A stretch of 64,000 bases of DNA from Acestrorhynchus altus (taxonomy: Eukaryota; Chordata; Actinopteri; Characiformes; Acestrorhynchidae), in assembly GCA_034509495.1 (NCBI GenBank), contig CM067503.1, positions 3,698,633 through 3,762,632 on the forward strand, given 5' to 3'. This document shows, piece after piece, positions 11,963-24,700 of this stretch. Position 1 is the stretch's first letter; each line of letters begins with the position of its first letter. The translations under genes and the position numbers were made by a program. The notes beneath the pieces were generated by a model, which was given only the letters and a program-made list of their open reading frames with translations, did not search any database and was not told the origin of the DNA.

Positions 11963-12249
11963 AATAAAATTCAATAAAATTATTAACAAAATTACAATAA
12001 ACTGTTAATTAATTATTTAAAAATGATACGATGTCATTTCCTGGGTTTTGTTTTCAGATTTCGTCTCTCACAGTTGAAGCGTTGGTGGTTGAGGGGGTTT
12101 TAAAACATAAACTACATCACAAGACCAACTGGAGGGTTGGATTGTCCATCATACTGGCATGACTGAAATAAAACAATGAAAACTGAGCGGCAAGAGAGAA
12201 ACGCTGTCCTCTCCTATAAGCTATCTTTTTAATCATACTGTCACAGTGG
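11963..12249. other. Unassigned flank
   Basis: Nothing recognised. Confidence 0.3.
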
Positions 12250-12660
12250 TGTAGGGTAGGAGACAGCTTGGCGCTCGGTGTGGCTGGCTGTAGGTGTCCT
12301 CAGAGCCGTCCAGTTTGAGTGTCCGCCAGGCCGAAGTGAAGCAAGGGCTGAACGTTTCTGTTCTGGGAAAGCAGAGGGGGCACTTCACCGCTCCATGAGG
12401 AGAGCGGAATGGTGCCAGGCGGAGAGGAGAAGTAGAAGAACGCAGGGTTTTTATTCACCAGAGACGGATTCTCCCTCCTTCTGCTTGCCCGCCGCTGCCA
12501 GATCGCTCCAGATTGGTCTTTCCTCTCATTAGAGTCGAGCTGTTTGTAGGCATGAAGCCCAGATCAGGTGGCTGAGCCGGGCATCTGTCTGTGAACGACG
12601 GTGCAGATTTCAGCACAGGAACTTTCTGTTGTTCCTCCAAATGGAAAACCGGGGAGAGTC
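12250..12660. other. GC-richer unassigned block
   Basis: Repeat-free, GC-richer than its neighbours. Short ORFs on both strands lack any recognisable domain. It could be conserved non-coding DNA or an unrecognised exon. Confidence 0.25.
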
Positions 12661-13469
12661 AGGAGGAAGGAGTATCTGCCTTAAGTAAAGTTGACCAATG
12701 ACCGTGGCCGACTGATCACCTGTCGCACCTGTTGCTGACACAGATGTGCAAATGCACACACAGCTTGTCTAGCCACTGATCAGGTGAGTCAGGTCATGAG
12801 CAGCCAGAGTTCCAGAGAGCAAAATCGGCCAACATGTTGGACTTGGAGGAAAGTGCTAATCAGTTTTGTAGTAACAGGCTGTGAGCACGTGTTGCCATGC
12901 CAACATATGTTGCTACACTCGCATCACTGTCCACCAATGTTTCTCATTTCTCCAGATGTGAATAGGTCCTCCCTTTCCACTCCATGTGGTATTGTGGGAG
13001 AACAGTGTCCATCGTAACCCCTTTCAAGAACCGAGCGGTTCCGAGTGTCCATCTGGGATATTTGATTGCACTCAATGAAGCAGGTTTTGTTTTCCAGGCC
13101 CCTGTTTTCATCCCTTTTTACCTTCATAAGGGTCACATGTGAAAATGTCCACATTGCTCAACTTGGCAAAGAGGACAGCCCTGTTGGCCGTGGAAGCACA
13201 GTGCTGACCCCGTGCTGACCCCGTGCTGACACAGTGCTGACACTTATGACTAACACTGTAAAGACCCTGGGCTTTGGCCAGTATCTGGGTTCGACCTCAT
13301 TCCACGCCCACGAGAGCTCTAAAATATTTCCCGAAGTAGGCCGTAGTGTAAACGCTTAACTAGGCTTCAGACAGTGTCGTTAACAGACTTCACATAAACT
13401 ACATTCTTTCAATCCAACACGTAAATGCAGCGTAAACAACCAGACTGTCCCTTTCAAATGACAATGCTT
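12661..13469. other. Unassigned flank with family A scrap and short tandem
   Basis: About 12732-12780 contains the family A internal sequence GATGTGCAAATGCACACACA. A triplicated CCGTGCTGAC motif lies at about 13200-13240. Otherwise nothing recognised. Confidence 0.4.
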
Positions 13470-13790
13470 TACATGGACTCATGTGAATAAATATTAGGAC
13501 ACTCAGTGTCCTTGATCTCCATTTGAACTAAACTGAGATGGAGATGATACAACAAACAACCATCATTTATAAAAGACAATGACCAGAAAGGCTGACGACG
13601 AGGGACACCCTGGTATTTCTTGACACGTCCTGTGGTCTGCTCTTGGGCGGTACTTGCTAGGACAGTCTGACCTCTCCGTGTTGGCAGTTGTTCCACTTGT
13701 AAATGATTTAGTGGACAGTGAAACTACTTCTACAGCCTTGTTTCTGAAGGCCTCAGAGAACTCTGTGGCTCTACAGTGACTTGACTTTAC
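13470..13790 (-). mobile_element. Degraded DNA transposon remnant (Tc1-like?)
   Basis: The reverse strand near 13765-13720 reads EFSEAFRNKAVE, like the helix-turn-helix start of Tc1-type transposases and like the better copy at 56215-56385. The rest is too diverged to confirm. Confidence 0.35.
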
Positions 13791-13813
13791 TTATATATAC
13801 CTGCAACCGTTGG

Positions 13814-13814
<1 letters not shown>

Positions 13815-13862
<48 letters not shown>
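13815..13862. repeat. (CA)n microsatellite
   Basis: About 24 CA units, followed by a short AT run. Confidence 0.98.
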
Positions 13863-13865
<3 letters not shown>

Positions 13866-14160
13866 CTATCATATATATATATGGCATTTTGGACACATCT
13901 GGAGGACCAAACAGTGTCCAGACAGATACTTATAGGATATAGTGGAAAAAGTTTGCTGATAGTTGAATTAAACAATTTTATATTATATCATAAAATCATT
14001 ATATTTAAAGTGATACATTATTATTTCAACGTTACTCTGATATCTCAATATTTTGAGATCGTTCTGGATTTCTGTCCCTTATGAGCTATAAGCCAAACTG
14101 ATCAGCAGTAAAATAAACCAACAAAAAAGGCTTGAAATGTCACTTTACTTGAAAAATAGA

Positions 14161-14198
<38 letters not shown>

Positions 14199-14559
14199 TT
14201 GGCATGTAAGTAAAATATGTTTAAAGGGTATAAATTTCATGCTGTATATTTTTTATACATTAATATTGATTAACATTCATGCATGACATCAATTGTTTAT
14301 GAAGTGCTGTTTCTTCAGTGGACACTCCCACAACTCTATAACTGAGTGGGGTTGAATCCTGGCCAGTCTGAGGCCTGATAATGGTACCAGTTGGATAAGA
14401 CATTTGGGGAATGTTATTAGTGTGTTAAGCTCTCTGATCGTTTTCCCTCAGAGAACTGAAGCTTCAGAGCAGGGATGCTTTAAGCCCAGACTAGTGATGG
14501 TGGTGCTGTGAACAACATGTGAACCATGTGTATACACGTCGAACGCTGTTGCCCTGTCT
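13863..14559. other. Unassigned flank with (TTA)n
   Basis: Contains a (TTA)n run of about 12 units at 14162-14197; no gene recognised. Confidence 0.5.
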
Positions 14560-15310
14560 GCTGCCGCGGCGCCCTCCAGCCCGCTGGGTTGATGTTTGTC
14601 ACAGTCAGGTTACAATAACATTTTGCAATGTTATTAATAATGATTAACTCTTAACTGATCGCCGTGGAAACAGAAAACCACCTGACTGGCTGCTTCGTAC
14701 CCCGCCCTTGCCTCAGTACACGCCTCTTCTGCAGGAGGAAGTGAACAGGAAGGAGGCCAGTGAACAGTTCGGTGGAACCGTGGAATCGGGCGTTGGAGCC
14801 GCAGACGAGCGTGAGGGCGAACACCGAGGGTCATAATCAATTAGCTCCGAATGGAACGCACGCTCAACCGTTCATAAACGCGCAATTAATGTAATTGATT
14901 TAAAGCCGTGGGCTCCGACTCAACCGCCGCTTTGCCCCGTGATGGATTTAGAGCACCTCATGAAAGGTCACATGACTGCATCCGGCCATTAATTTCTCCT
15001 GACTAATTACTGGAAGCTCACCTATTTCTAGAAACTCCCTCATCAATTAAACCTGTAATGAAGTTGCTGCGTGCAAACAGCCGAGTAGATTTCATTAATT
15101 TCTCAGCAGGTTATTCACTCCGCTCTCACTGAGCAACCGCTTCATACAGCGCACAGGACCGAATCTGCACTCTGATTGGCCGAGCCAACATCGCGAATAA
15201 ATGTCATTAAATAACAGTTCAGCTGTGCACAATTTCTCCCCTCAGCCCAAATAAAGTTGTCAGGAGTCCCATTTGGGAGTTGGTTAACCTCACGGCCCCG
15301 AGGACAGGAT
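14560..15310. promoter_or_regulatory. Candidate conserved non-coding element cluster
   Basis: Repeat-free for 750 bases with many homeodomain-type cores (TAATCAATTAG, CAATTAATGTAATTGATTTA, CATTAATTTC, TTCATTAATTTC), a CCAAT-type GATTGGCCGA and mixed GC-rich stretches. This composition is typical of developmental enhancers in vertebrate gene deserts. Inference only. Confidence 0.3.
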
Positions 15311-15389
15311 ATTTTCATTTATTCATTAAACAGAGAATAAGAGCTTCTCAAAATGTTGTCTAAGAGCACAGCCGTGAATAAGGAAGGGT

Positions 15390-15740
15390 ATCAAAACATC
15401 CTCCGAGAGCGACGTCTCCGGACAATCCAGGAGCAATGTAGAAAAATGGTGAACGTGACGGAGCACCATTTCAAAAGGCAAAAGTGATAAACAAATGAAC
15501 AGAACATTGACATTTTGGGTCCATGGCCAGCAAACTCCCCAGATCGAAATCCCATTGAGAACCTGTGGCCAATCCTCCAAAATAGGAAACTCAGATCAAC
15601 GCCAAGCACTGATTATGTGCAAGAACTGGTCGACATCACTCAAGATTTTGCCCAGAAGCTGATCTCCAGCTGAGGCGAATTTCAGAAGTCTTAAAGAAGA
15701 AGGTTCAACACTGTAAGTCTCTGCTTGACTGGATTGTCAA
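15390..15740 (+). mobile_element. Tc1/mariner-like transposase C-terminal fragment
   Basis: In-frame at about 15519-15673: WPANSPDRNPIENLWPILQN, then a short tail ending DFAQKLISS and a stop. PDRNPIENLW is the third catalytic block of Tc1-type DDE transposases. The upstream part is truncated or out of frame. Confidence 0.82.
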
Positions 15741-17149
15741 TGTAAAGTAAAAACCACTGCAGATGAACATTTTAGGCTTGTTTTGCAGATAAAAGACAGC
15801 ACAGTCTTTGTTGACGTGGGAGGGTGTCATAGGTAAAAATGACACGGTGCCTTCAGACGGGACACAACATCACGGAGGAACCTCGCCTTGTCAAACTAAC
15901 CCTGTCCAATCAGAGCTAAAGACCCACAGATTGAGAGAGAAATAAAGACAGTGAGGCCGGTGTGATTTGTGCAGTTGTTTTAAATGTATAAAGTTGCACA
16001 GATAATTTTGACCAGTATCTGAAAATATACAACATTGAAAGAGAAGTAAAATCAACAAGGATAATTCATACCATAATTCCATAAGTAACAATAATTAGAA
16101 TCAAAATTCATCTTTTCCAAGAAACACCTGAGGGAAGCAAAGGAAAATAAAGAGGAGAATTTTACGGAACGATTATGTAAAAAAAAAAAAAAAAAAAATG
16201 AGCGAATAAGAATGAAGAGAAGATACGAAAGAAAGGACAGCGAGAGAAAAACAAAGCAAAGATTACCGACAGGGGTCAAACACAGTCACACTCTTTCGGT
16301 TATGTACAGCACATTCCTCCACTAGTGCGCCGGATGGTGGTGGAAAACGCAACAAAACAAAAAGGACGTCATGTTCAAGGCGAACGTGTTTAGAGGAGAT
16401 AGGTGGGGCCACTTCCTGTGTGCTGTCACTTTTTGCTCTGTGTATGAACTGTGTGTGTATGTGTGTGGTGTGTGTGTGTGTGTGTGTGTGTGTGAGACCC
16501 TCCACAGCCTCGTTCGGTGATGCTGGATTTGAACCACAGTAAAGTGATTAATATGGAGCTGCAGGGCTTTACAATAACAGCACAAGAAAATCAGGCTTAT
16601 TTGAATTATTATAGATAGTTTTGCAGCCCACCGGTTCTCACCTCTAAAACTCGAATTCTGACATCATTCAACTCTCCTTCACCTCCTCCAACACAAATCT
16701 TGCACAAACAATATTCAAAACAATCTTTTTTTTTTTATTTATTTTTTTTTTTTTTAGTTTTTTTATATTTTTTGTTCAAAATTTCCAACGTTTTGGTCCT
16801 TGTGTGTTGTTGAAAAGCAAATTCTGACAAAAATAATATGTGAAAATCTGATATTAAAAGAAAATTCTATTTATTTTTCAAGATCTCTGCACAATTAAAT
16901 GGATAAGATGAAAACAGAGTCATCAAGAGAGGGTTTGGAGTCAGAACTGTTCCCAGTCTGACCATAGACAAGCCCACTGGTAGAACAGGGAGAGAGCTTC
17001 TGCCCAGTAAATCAGTGCCTAATATTAGCTGCTCCAAAGTCTAGACTGCAGTCGAGGTACGACTGTTCGCCTGTTGGTCACAGTCGAAATTGTGGCATGA
17101 AACTTGTGAGAGGACTCAAATTCTAGAACTGATTTTGAGTATGTCCCTC
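15741..17149. other. Downstream flank of man1c1, possible distal 3' UTR
   Basis: Contains a poly-A run (16180-16198, poly-T on the transcript strand), a (GT)n run at 16451-16494 and T-rich blocks near 16725-16760. Reverse-strand AATAAA-type signals occur around 16730-16745 and 16868-16876, but I cannot say which, if any, ends the man1c1 transcript. No gene recognised. Confidence 0.35.
16451..16494. repeat. (GT)n microsatellite
   Basis: Slightly interrupted GT run. Confidence 0.95.
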
Positions 17150-17650
17150 CATCCATCATCTGCCACTTTTCCGGGGTCCGGGTCATGGGAGCAGAAGCCT
17201 AAGCAAAGAGGTACAGACCTCCTTCTCCCCAGCCACCTCTTGTAGCTCTTCCAAGAGGACCCCAAGGCAGTCCCAGAGTAACTGAGATATATACTCTCTC
17301 CAGCGTGTCATGGGTCATGCCCGGGTCCTTCTCCCACTCAGGTATTCCTGAAAACCTCATGAGGAAGGCATCCAGGAGGCATCTGAACCAGATATCCAAG
17401 CCCCTCAGCTGGCTCCTCTCCACATGGAGGAGCAGCGTCTTAAGGGAGAGTCCAGCAACTCTGCGGAGGATACTGGTTTCAGCTGCTTGTACTCGGGATC
17501 TCATTCTTTTGGTCACTATCCAAAACTCATTGGTGAGGGTCGGAATGTAGATTGATCGGGAAATTGAGAGCCTTGCCTTTTGGCTCAGCTCGCTGATCAC
17601 CACAACAGACCGGCTCTCAGAGACGCTGCACCGATCTGCCTGTTGACCTC
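17150..17650 (-). mobile_element. Non-LTR retrotransposon 3' end
   Basis: Reverse strand, mostly one frame: SRSVVVISELSQKARLSISR, then RSRVQAAETSILRRVAGLSL and LLHVERSQLRGL, the C-terminal RT region of the same fish LINE group as the copies at 10385 and 25685. Deletions in the RWFGHL part and the lack of an upstream RT core show it is dead. Confidence 0.82.
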
Positions 17651-18049
17651 TCAGTCCATCGATTTCAAGTATGTGTAAAATCCCAGTGGGCCCATGTTTA
17701 AACCCTCCTGGTCCCATCACAGACACTGGTGGGTAACCATATGTGGGGCCAACATGGAACACATGGATATGAGTTTCTGGTTCCCAGTTGGAATTCCCGT
17801 ACAGGCCACACATGGGTGTGTTATCTGGGAAGTCTTCACTGGGTGTGGATGGCATATAAAATCTGCTCCCATTGACCACTACTTTAAAGAAATTCAAGTT
17901 CTCTAATAAACCAAATTTCGCACCAACCCCCCCCGACTCTGAAGGACAGTTCACACATTTAAATCTCAAACATGACTCTGCTTACATCACAAAAATGTAG
18001 AAAGGTTGGTGGAATTCCAACTTTTCCATTTAGGAAAAAACAAACAGGA

Positions 18050-18089
<40 letters not shown>
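18050..18089. repeat. (ATG)n microsatellite
   Basis: Thirteen ATG triplets. Confidence 0.97.
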
Positions 18090-18549
18090 CGTGAAGAGAT
18101 TAAAAAAGAAAAGTAAGAAAGAAAAAGAGGGATGTAAGAAAAGCTTTGGCCATAGAGTAAGTAAGTACAACGGAGGATGGACAGACACGATAAACGGCCG
18201 ACGAGGAAATGTGAAGAAAAAGTGTTTTTCTCTTTCTCTCCGAGTGGCCTGTGATGCGGCACTCATCCCACAGATTTGGGCCTGAAGGAAATTCTAGTTT
18301 TCCTCACAGAGGAAAGAATGGAAAGAAAAAAGGTGCTCTTCTCACAAAAAGTCATTCATATTTTTATGTTTGTTCATTTTTTGATTGTCCGCAGAAAAAC
18401 AAAAACAAAGAGAAAAAAAAGGAAACAGCGCCAGCTCCCCCCGCAAGGCAGAATGTCCCGGCTTAAAGATGTACAATCACAGCGTATACCGCAACACCCT
18501 TTACAGGAAAGGAGCCGAGAGTCTGCGACAGAGCCGTTAAGGCTTTGGC

Positions 18550-18551
<2 letters not shown>

Positions 18552-18580
<29 letters not shown>
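18552..18580. repeat. (TG)n microsatellite in man1c1 3' UTR
   Basis: About 14 TG units, about 30 nt past the man1c1 stop codon; CA on the mRNA. Confidence 0.95.
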
Positions 18581-18610
18581 CTGTATGAGTGCGAGTGTGT
18601 AAACTGCAGG

Positions 18611-18761
18611 CTACTCTGGGTGGGTATGCTCAGTGTCCTGTGTGCCACTGTGTTCCTGTAAACAGCTCTTGCGTATGACGGGCATAGGATGAGCCTCGGT
18701 GTTGAACACCCAGTCGTCCAGAGGCAGCAGGTCGTCGTCGGAGAACAGCAGGTAGAGATAT
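18611..18761 (-). CDS. man1c1: man1c1 last coding exon, 151 nt, with stop
   Basis: Acceptor gtag|A completes Lys, then YLYLLFSDDDLLPLDDWVFN, TEAHPMPVIRK and an extra 18-residue tail ending in THPE before TAG (18613-18611). Thr of NTEAHP is the Ca2+ ligand of GH47 enzymes. The tail beyond the TEAHP motif is longer than, and unlike, the one I recall for human MAN1C1. C-termini of this family are poorly conserved. Confidence 0.92.
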
Positions 18762-21700
18762 CTACGGGTAAGAAACACAAACACAGACACTTTTAATGCG
18801 ATGCTTCAAAACAGAGGTGGGTAATCCAGATCCAAAGACTCAAAATCAGCCCCAGGGTGGCTCCGCTGCAGCTCAGAGCTTTGCTGTTCACTCGGAATAT
18901 CTTTAGCTAGTAGACGAGGCTGGAATCTAGAGGTTCCTCACGCTTAGATCCTGTTGAAACAAATGTCTTTATGGAGTTAAGTACTCCTGAAACAGACGAG
19001 TCTTCAGTCTGCGTTTGAAGACAGTGAGGGACTCCCAGGGGAAGTTCGTTCCACCGTTTTGGTGCCAGAACAGAAAAGAGTCTGGATGCATGTTCTCCTT
19101 GTGTTTTGAGGGACGGTGGGTCAAGCCGAGCTGTACTTGAAGCTCGAAGGTGCTCTTGGTACAGCTCGAGTTTTGACCATTGCCATCGTGTATGGAGGGG
19201 GTAAGTTCTGTTATGTCACGTACCTGTCTTGGTCATCTCCTGTCTTGTCATTGTGTTGTTCCTCCCCCATGTCCTGTCTCCGCCCATTCCAAGCTGTGTC
19301 TGGTTTGGTGACCCTGCCCTGTCTTGAGTGTGTTCCAGGGGTTGCTATTCTCTCTACCTGCCGGTTCGTCCCGCTGTCGTTATTATTCTACAAATGACAA
19401 AGCCTTCTATGGAGGTGGTGGACCTGCATCACCCAGAGGTGTGTAATCCAGATCCAAAGAGTCGACATCCTGCTCTACCTGAAATATCCACCTCTGAATG
19501 ACACCTGTTCAGTTTTTTATGTGATATTTAATTTTTTTTTGTCATTCAGAGTTTTTTGGTGTGTTCTTTCTTTTTCGTTTCCTTTGAGGAAATATGCATA
19601 ATGAAAAATGCATCATCACAGAACAGCTTTGGCAGAAACCACTAATGGGACTACTTGGCAGACTGTGTGGTACAGGGACGTAGGGAAGTACTCAGTGAAC
19701 CCTTCATGCTGATTGTATTCCAATACTGAAATAACTGTTTGGGTATTCGACGCAGTTCGACACATCAGCCAGGGAGAAAACATGCAGGCTGACGCTCTTC
19801 TACAGCAACTTTTCTTACATCATGTGAATCTGGCACTAATTCAAGACGAATGGACCAATAGAAATGCTCCGAAATTATTCCTTGTCCTGTAAAGTTGCCA
19901 AATTTCAATACAAGGTTTTTGTGTCGTAACAGCGATATGAACCACGTTACACAGGTAGATGAACATACAGTTATGAGTCTTGCCCAAGGTTGGCATATCG
20001 TGGTGGAATGTCACAGTGAATCAAACTCCACTCTGCCATCTGGAGGGCAGTGGTGTAATTTTTCCTTGAATACAAATATTCTACTTGTTATTGTTGGGTA
20101 TTTTGTATTGCTTGCGTGCTGTTAGCCTCTACTGTGTTTTCTGCCACCTGGTGGTAAATCTCTATATTGCCAGTCTGACGTTACCCATTTTAGATTTGTT
20201 TATAACAAAAAGGGAGTCCTTGTTTCCATAAAGACTGTGTGGGGTACAGCTTTACTACCCCTGAAAACTTTTCATTTGGAGATCAGGAGTCTGGAGGAAG
20301 AGTGGAGAGATAGAATCCAAGGTATCTGAAGTCCAGTGTGAAGTTTCCACAGTCAGCGATGGTTTAGGGTTTGACAAGCTTTATGTAGATCCCGATTTTC
20401 TTTTCCAGGAGGACTGAGCTCCTGCCCACAGTACTAAAACGTCTTATAGACCTTATTAAATATTCAAATTTTTGAGACAGTGGACGAGCTATAAGACATA
20501 CTGATCGAAGACAGGACAAAAAAGAAGGCTGGTAATATTTCATTCTAATAATTCTAATAATTGCATCATTATTATTTATTTATTTACAATATTCTATTGC
20601 ACGAGTGTACACATATATACACAGAGTAGTGCAGATGTTTTCCCATTTAGCACTCTGTTCATGAGCATCGACAATTTAAGACTGAACAAAACGATACAAT
20701 ATTAATACCTCTTTAGCTTTATCCGTTTCGGAGATCAGCTCTTTTACTACTCTGTACTTTTTAACTGGGATGCCCGAACGTTTGAAGTTTAGAAGCTCTG
20801 GCTAAAGAGTATAATAACTGTTGAATGACACTTGTGTTAATAAGATAGGACCCTATGGACCCTGTTTAAAATTTTCCTGACGCTGTTTTATTTTTTCTCA
20901 CTTTCATCTCTTTTTTCCCATTTTGCTTCACAGTTTGAAGTGTTATTTTGCTTTGTTTCTTTTTCCTTTTCATTTAACCCTTTTTCTTTTGAGAAAGTAT
21001 GCTTAACGGAACATGCACAAGCCCCTAAGATGGGTAGCTTAAGCAGAAAACACACTAAAACCACTCGGTTGTTTTTCAGGGTGCTTGGCAGCTGCTTAGA
21101 GGAGCCCATGGCTAAGTGTTGGAATGAGGTTTGAGGAGTGGCTTTGAGTCGGCTGGGCACCGGCTCACCCGTGACCCAATTCAGGAATAAGCGGTTCAGA
21201 AAATGGATGGATGGATGGAGTGGCTTTGAGTGTCAAAACATATTTCCTCCTTATTTTAAAATTAAAATCCATACAAAACAATAAAAGAATATTCTACTAA
21301 TTACGGCAGGTATTTTTTCCAGATGCCGTTTTATTTTTCCCCTCTTTTTGTAAAAATGCTAAGTGATGACACTAGTGTTAAGATGTAATGACTGTCCATA
21401 AACATAGATGCAACAAACACAAGCCAAGCATTAACATGTTAGTGTTAATATACTCACTTCAGGGTTTCGGAGAGGAAGAAGCTCTGCTGCATGTTGTCGT
21501 GGCTGACGGTGGAGGCATACACGTCTCTGATCCCAGAGTAACCATCCTCCACGCGACAGTGCTTCTCCAACGCCTGCAAAACAATCCCACCATCATTCAG
21601 GAATAAAACAGCACCCACAGAAATGTTAATATGGCTAACGATGAATGAGCACTAAGCATTTGCTTATTTGCATTTCCCTTCTGGCTTTTAGTGACTCAAT

Positions 21701-24700
21701 CAATTTACTGCATGAACACATAACAATAACGGATGATATGAGAATGCTGTCCTACAAATTTGGCAGCAGAAGCACAACAGATTTGACGGTTGAAGAGAAA
21801 AGGGGCTGACGTGGCGCTTTAAGGGCCTTTAAGCGCTTAACAAAGGCAGACAACTACACTGTGATTACGAGTGGCCCCTGTGTTACTCGGGGAAATGAAC
21901 GTGACAAATCTATTTCAGCTCTCTTCCACCTTGTAATTATCATGTCGTCCTGTCTGAGAGAGACAGGCAAGCTGTATTAATACACCGCCTTTAGCCAAGT
22001 GTTCAATTGCAAAGGCTAATGGGCATAAATGGCAGTTACGTGCTCCGCCTCTGTGTCTTATACCTGCGTTTCTCAGCATAGAATCGTTAAACAATGCTGA
22101 AAATTAACATTTAACTCAAACAATTTTGATAAAAAATTAAAAACCAACACCGAAAAATAAAGCAAATATCACCTCAATTTAAAAAACAAAACCAAATCCC
22201 CCCCAAATATCACCTCAGTTTAAACACCAACATCAGAAAACCTCAAATATCACCTCAGTTTAAACACCAACATCAGAAAACCTCAAATATCACCTCGGTT
22301 TAAACACCAACATCGGAAAACCTCAAATATCACCCACCTCCACCGCCTCCCATCCCCACTGCCTGTATTTGGGGTCGTGGGTCAGACGCCACATGTACAT
22401 GTAGCTCTCAATGACCTCTGGCCTCAGGATGTAGTAGCGGTCACTCAGTCTGGTGGCTGTCGCCTCAGCCCCTCCATCGAAGCGGAAAGCCTCGGGTCCC
22501 AGTTTAGTGGCTGTCGAAACAAAGGAAACGACATGAGTAAGCAGCTCACACTGACCTGCCAGGCTGGGAAAGGCTTTCTATGGGTTTGAGGTGAATGATT
22601 TATGTCACTGGTGAGATAAAGGGGTTTTGGTGGGGTGTTGGTGGGGTGCAGGTGGAGTACAGCACTGTGGATGGTTTGAATGTTATCAGTCGGTGATACG
22701 CTTTTCACTATCAAGCTCTCACAAGTCCATAACATTAACTTGACTCACTGAAGAGCTTTCGAATAAGAGCTCCCTTAAAAAATATATTTTTTATAAAAAA
22801 TAAAAAAAAAAGGAACGTAATGTAATTAAAAGGCCCATTTCCTACATTCTATTTTTGCGTAGATCCATTTTTTGAAACCTCTTTGGCTCTATACTAATTT
22901 AAAAAAAAGGTTCTTCAAGGGTTCTTTGAATGCAGTGCTATGGAGTGCTATGCAGTGCTATGCAGTGCTATGCAATGCTATGGAGAATCGAGCCAATGAT
23001 GATTGATGTGTTGCTACTTTAAATTTACTGTGTGATAGCTATCGTTTCTAATGATTACTGTGTAATTACCAATGACAGTCCCGTCTGTTCCATAAAAATG
23101 CAGCCAAAATGGTTCTTCATGTTGTCAAATTTGTTTGAGATTTGTTTAAATGAGTTTACCCAGTAGAGACCAGCAGCCAGCTGTACCAGCTGACCATAAG
23201 TTACATCGTACATTAGGGTGTTAAATCTATCCTAAACCATACACAGAACATAGTTAGCTCAAAACTATCAGTATATAGAATTTCTGCACCACAGAATTAA
23301 CTATTGCCTTGTTTCGAAACTGCCGTCATTTGCATTTTCGCCAAACAGCCAATGCGCTCGGAGCAAAGAGACAGGTCCTCAGCTCTGATGCAATGGCAGA
23401 CAGGTGACTGTGCCGACCAGCATCACATTGAGTGTGATGTGGGGACAGAGTGCCATCTACCCACCCAGAGAGGCTGACTCTGGCTTTGAACTTGCAATCC
23501 TCAAAACATGATGGTAGTGCTGCCTTCTAATGACGGAGCAGAATTACTGACTCATGGGGAATAAAAATGTGGCGATCCTACCAAATGTGGTGGTTGTGAG
23601 TCAAACGTTGTAGGAGTACAGGTTTATATCTCTGACTGCTGTGTGAGGGAGTTGTACTCGGAGATGTTACGTAATTAAGGTGTTTGAATATTTTTTAAGG
23701 GTTTATGTGCCAGTTATGATTCATTTGAACACAATCTCCCTTTTCCCACTATACTCGCTGAAAAATGGCTTCTTTGAGGGTTCTTTAAAGTGCTTTGCCT
23801 GGTTGAAAATGTTCTGCAGTTTGTTTCAAAAGGAAAACTTTTGCAGTTGTTCCACAAGACATCAAAAAGGGTTCCACCATTGTTATGAGTGTAACAACCC
23901 CACTTAAGTACTATAAAGGACCACTTTTATGTATAAAGTTTACAATTTAATTAAATTCATAATTTACATCAATTCCCCAATTCTAGACGATCTGCATTCT
24001 CCCCTTATCACACGCCTCCTCCGATACATAGTCAACCACCACCTCTTTTCAAACTATCGAAGTTGAGCATCATTGCTGGAAATTGCCAGGTCAGATTCAA
24101 TTGCTTGTATCGGCCAGCTTCACTCTGAGTCTGATGTGGGGAGACAGCGCCATCTATCCACCCTGAGAGAGCATGGCCCAGTCAATTTCCCCCTCTCTCT
24201 CCCAGACTCTGGCTGCCAATGGCAAGCAGCATGACCCAGGATTCAAACCTGTGACCGAACCGAACCTGTGGGGTAGCACATTAGACCACCAAGCCACTCA
24301 GAACCCCACTGCATGTTTAGAGATATTGGTTATACTTTGTAAATAATTTATTACTTTTAAAAATTGCATTCCAAACAATGGCCCAATATAGCACAGTTGT
24401 GGTGGGAAATGCAGCTCTGAAACTCACATTCTACTGAATGTAGTGGAAAAACATGTGAATTTGTCTATTTTAGTGCATTTTTATCCCCCGACACTACAGC
24501 AATAAAAGCCATATCAGAACATTTTTGGTCACGTTGGGTTTTAAAGACGTGCTACTGTGTCTTCAGCCAGGCTGTTAAGTTGTTAAGTGAACAGCAGCTC
24601 CAGAAGCGCTCCCAGAGGACGACTTTCATTGTCGGCATTAAAAAGCACAGAATATCAGCCATTCTTTTCTCCTTCTTTTCCACCAAACGCCTCCAACCCA

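Larger units (their letters stand above)
17651..18610 (-). other. man1c1: man1c1 3' flank / probable 3' UTR
   Basis: Directly follows the man1c1 stop codon on the transcript strand. Contains (GT)n at 18552-18580 and (ATG)n at 18050-18089. The start of the 3' UTR is certain from the stop; its end is not visible. Confidence 0.5.
21574..22337 (-). other. man1c1: man1c1 intron, 764 nt
   Basis: Contains a 40-bp tandem array next to the upstream donor (about 22165-22337) and a repeat-free, enhancer-like middle (about 21640-22070). GT-AG borders. Confidence 0.8.

Noticed and set aside
17199..17969. 256-codon reverse ORF
   Set aside because: Only the 17150-17650 part has meaning, as LINE reverse transcriptase debris. 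The N-terminal half is unrelated flank that happens to stay open.
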